A DNA stretch of 14,161 bases from CAYRGS01 sp964423875 (lineage in GTDB: Bacteria; UBA8248; JACPRG01; G963555815), in NCBI GenBank assembly GCA_964423875.1, contig CAYRGS010000097.1:1-14161 (forward strand), given 5' to 3'. The notes beneath the pieces were generated by a model. The model was given only the letters and a program-made list of their open reading frames with translations. It searched no databases and had not been told where the DNA came from. Positions 12,385 through 14,161 of this stretch are shown here, piece after piece; position 1 is the stretch's first letter, and every line of letters begins with the position of its first letter. The position numbers were made by a program, and so were the translations under genes.

Positions 12385-13615
12385 AACCGGAGATGCCGCA
12401 TTCGGCCGCCGGGCATGGACCGCGGTGGCGGTCGTCTTTCTCACCGTCGGCTTTGCCGGCGGGATCTGGCACATGTTCGGCATCTTCGTCAAACCCATCG
12501 AGGCCGAATTTCAGGCCACGCGCACGTCCGTTTCCCTGATCGTCTCGAGCTCCCAATTCGTCTACTTCCTCATGATGATGGTCATGGGGAGGATTATCGA
12601 CCGGTTTGGCCCGCGGGGGGTGATCGTGACCGGGACGGCCGTGTTGGGCGTCGGGGCGCTTCTTTGTTCTATCGTGCAGTCCATCTGGCAAATGGACCTG
12701 ACTTACGGGGTCGTCCTCGCCCTCGGCTATTCCATGTCCACGATCAATGTTTCGAGTGTCGCCGTCACCCAGTGGTTCGCCCGGCGCCGGGGGCTCGCCG
12801 TCGGCGTGGCCCTGGCCGGATTCAACGCGGGCCAGCTGGTCCTCCTCCCCTTGACGCAGTACTGGGTCCTGCTCCACGGCTGGCGGAACGCGTTTGCGGG
12901 CCTCGGGCTGCTCACCCTACTTCTGCCGCTGCCCCTGGCGTTTGTTTTCCTGCGAAACGGCCCCTACCGGTCGTCGAGGGAGGAGGCCCCGGAGTCCCCG
13001 GAAGGAAGTCGAAACGCGGCGGCAGGGATCCTGAATAGTCGGTCCTTCTGGTGTTTGGCGATCAGTTTTTTCGCTTGCGGGTTCAGCGATTTCGTTCTCG
13101 CGGCGCACCTGCCGCCCTTCGCCGTGGACGCCGGCATTGCCCCGTGGCTGAGCGGCTCGGCCAACGGGTTTATGGGCGGGATCAGCATTGCCGGCGTGAT
13201 TCTCCTGGGGGCGCTCTCCGATCGGATCGGGCGCCGCCGTCCGCTGACGTTCATCTATTTTGTCCGGGCGGTTTGTTTCGTTTTTCTCCCGTGGATGCGG
13301 GGCGAGGCGGGGCTTTGGGCCATCATCGGGGTGTATGGTTTCTTCTATTTCGCCACCACGCCGATGACGTCGACGGCGGCGGCCGACATCTTCGGCCCCG
13401 AGCGTTTGGGGAAGGTGTTCGGATACATTGTCGCCGCCCACGGCCTGGGGGCCCTCTGCGGACCTTTCGTGGCCGGCGTGCTGTTCGACGCCTTGGGGAC
13501 GTACACGGCGGCGTTTCTGGCGACGGCCGTCATCCTCCTGATGGCGGCCGCATGCTGCGCTTTCATCGAGGACCCCATCGGGGATGCCTATCGAAGGAAA
13601 AAATGCCCCGCTTAA
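12374..13615 (+). CDS. Major facilitator superfamily transporter, monocarboxylate/oxalate-type
   Basis: The 413-residue product is a 12-helix inner-membrane secondary transporter. The first-half signature GRIIDRFGPRG (72-82) lies in the loop after helix 2, and its second-half repeat ALSDRIGRRRPL (280-291) after helix 8, as expected from the internal duplication. The block WFARRRGLAVGVALAG (134-149) and the helix 1 GFAGGIWHMFGIF (26-38) are typical of the monocarboxylate porter and oxalate:formate antiporter branch, so a small organic acid is the likely substrate. A central charged loop (198-216) separates the halves. TTG 12374 is used, with GAGGGAG (12358-12364) 9 bases upstream. The stop overlaps a small hairpin. 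The neighbour downstream is the convergent DUF1185 gene. Exact substrate and direction are not determinable. Confidence 0.9.
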   Translation: MTLETGDAAFGRRAWTAVAVVFLTVGFAGGIWHMFGIFVKPIEAEFQATRTSVSLIVSSSQFVYFLMMMVMGRIIDRFGPRGVIVTGTAVLGVGALLCSIVQSIWQMDLTYGVVLALGYSMSTINVSSVAVTQWFARRRGLAVGVALAGFNAGQLVLLPLTQYWVLLHGWRNAFAGLGLLTLLLPLPLAFVFLRNGPYRSSREEAPESPEGSRNAAAGILNSRSFWCLAISFFACGFSDFVLAAHLPPFAVDAGIAPWLSGSANGFMGGISIAGVILLGALSDRIGRRRPLTFIYFVRAVCFVFLPWMRGEAGLWAIIGVYGFFYFATTPMTSTAAADIFGPERLGKVFGYIVAAHGLGALCGPFVAGVLFDALGTYTAAFLATAVILLMAAACCAFIEDPIGDAYRRKKCPA

Positions 13616-13659
13616 CGGGGGGAGGGGGATAGCCTGGATTTCTCACCAGCTTTTGGGCT
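13606..13659. terminator. Two small hairpins between convergent genes
   Basis: CCCCG-CTTAA-CGGGG (13606-13620) embraces the TAA of the transporter gene. CCAGC (13644-13648) pairs with GCTGG (13655-13659) around TTTTGG. They lie between the transporter and the DUF1185 stop at 13677 and could end transcription from both sides, though no T run follows either. Confidence 0.35.
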
Positions 13660-13676
13660 GGAGGGGTCAGGCCCAA

Positions 13677-14161
13677 TCAGCGCAGCCCGTCCTCCCCTGT
13701 AATCTCTTCCAGCTTCAGTCCGCCGACTCTTGGGAAGGGGCGGCCGCCGTTGGTAACGACAATCGCGCAGAGGATCTCGTCGGGGAAGGGTGCGTCGGGG
13801 ACACAGACGGTCATGGCGTCATAGTGGGATCGGACGTAGAGGGCGTCTTTGTAGTGCAGGGGGACGTCGATGGCCGCGCCCGCCGCGCCGCGCTTTTTCG
13901 AGGAGGGGATGACGGCCTTTCCCCCGCCCACAATCTCGCGAAGGGGCTTTCCCAGCTTGGGGTGAAGAATGGCCGCGGCGTGCTCGAGCTCGCCGCCGGT
14001 CCCGACGACGGCCCCCTTGCCGTAACCGTGAAAGGCGTCTCCGCCCAGGGCCTCTACGGCCAACCGCCCCAGGAGGCCGCCGGCCGCTTCGCCGATGGCA
14101 ATGAGGACGTCCAGGTCTTCCTGATACCGGCCGGCAATGGGGTTCTCGAAGACGGCGATCG
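13677..14161 (-). CDS. DUF1185 'amino acid synthesis' family protein, C-terminal part (5' end outside window)
   Basis: The frame is open to the last base of the window, so the start lies beyond it; the TTG at 14063 is internal. About 160 residues are visible. Family blocks in order are VFENPIAGRYQEDLDVL, GYGKGAVVGTGGELEHAAA, HPKLGKPLREIVGGGKAVIPS, GAAIDVPLHYKDA and YDAMTVCVPDAPFPDEI followed by GGRPFPRVGGLK. These match what I recall of DUF1185, a compact alpha/beta family of about 190-200 residues often found next to organic-acid transporters and catabolic enzymes. Despite its database name no reaction is established to my knowledge. It is convergent with the MFS transporter, 61 bases between the stops, so co-transcription is excluded even though a functional link is plausible. 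Confidence 0.87.
   Translation of the reverse strand, partial: IAVFENPIAGRYQEDLDVLIAIGEAAGGLLGRLAVEALGGDAFHGYGKGAVVGTGGELEHAAAILHPKLGKPLREIVGGGKAVIPSSKKRGAAGAAIDVPLHYKDALYVRSHYDAMTVCVPDAPFPDEILCAIVVTNGGRPFPRVGGLKLEEITGEDGLR

Noticed and set aside
11815..12498. Minus-strand frame of 227 codons including the globin
   Set aside because: The first 150 codons are antisense to the transporter start and its upstream region; the globin begins at ATG 12045 with its own ribosome binding site.
1..14161. tRNA, rRNA, CRISPR array, insertion sequence or prophage
   Set aside because: I found no cloverleaf with a TTCGA/TTCAA T-arm, no spaced repeats, no transposase or phage genes.

Overview
The window looks like a piece of a high-GC bacterial chromosome, probably from an uncultured lineage. 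Shine-Dalgarno motifs precede most starts, GTG and TTG starts are common, and genes are densely packed. Two blocks of exactly ten N (6780-6789 and 10312-10321) are scaffold gaps and point to a draft or metagenome assembly. I see no ribosomal or other marker gene that fixes the phylum. There is no phage, insertion sequence, CRISPR array, tRNA or rRNA that I can recognise.

Layout. Positions 1-2121 (+): the 3' end of a class V aminotransferase, then two paralogous genes of an uncharacterised family. The first paralogue has lost about 59 internal residues. Positions 2151-2951 (-): a DUF3891 protein. Positions 3153-4250 (+): a dihydroorotate-dehydrogenase-like flavoprotein that keeps the FMN scaffold but has lost most orotate-binding residues. 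Positions 4427-4648 (-): a small unknown protein. Positions 5034-6068 (+): a zinc-dependent medium-chain dehydrogenase.

Positions 6162-11379 (-): a row of five co-directional genes. In transcription order they are a family 2 glycosyltransferase, a TPR protein with a signal peptide and a C-terminal membrane anchor (split by a gap), a class IV D-amino-acid-aminotransferase-like enzyme, a membrane-anchored transglutaminase-like/TPR protein (also touched by a gap), and an OsmC-family protein. The first four suggest an envelope or surface role, but that is inference. Positions 11380-12373: a gene-poor stretch with a C8-T-C15 tract and a truncated globin (-). Positions 12374-13615 (+): a major facilitator transporter. 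Positions 13677-14161 (-): a DUF1185 'amino acid synthesis' family protein, cut by the window end.

The most notable item is the OsmC-family gene at 6162-6659 (-). Ordinary ORF calling breaks it, because codon 60 is an in-frame TGA exactly where OsmC proteins carry their first redox cysteine. Immediately downstream, the mRNA can form a perfect 6-bp stem with a UGGGA loop starting 16 nt after the UGA, which fits a bacterial SECIS element. The second redox cysteine (Cys136) is intact and OsmC-like coding continues for 105 residues. I read it as a selenoprotein with Sec60/Cys136, not a pseudogene.
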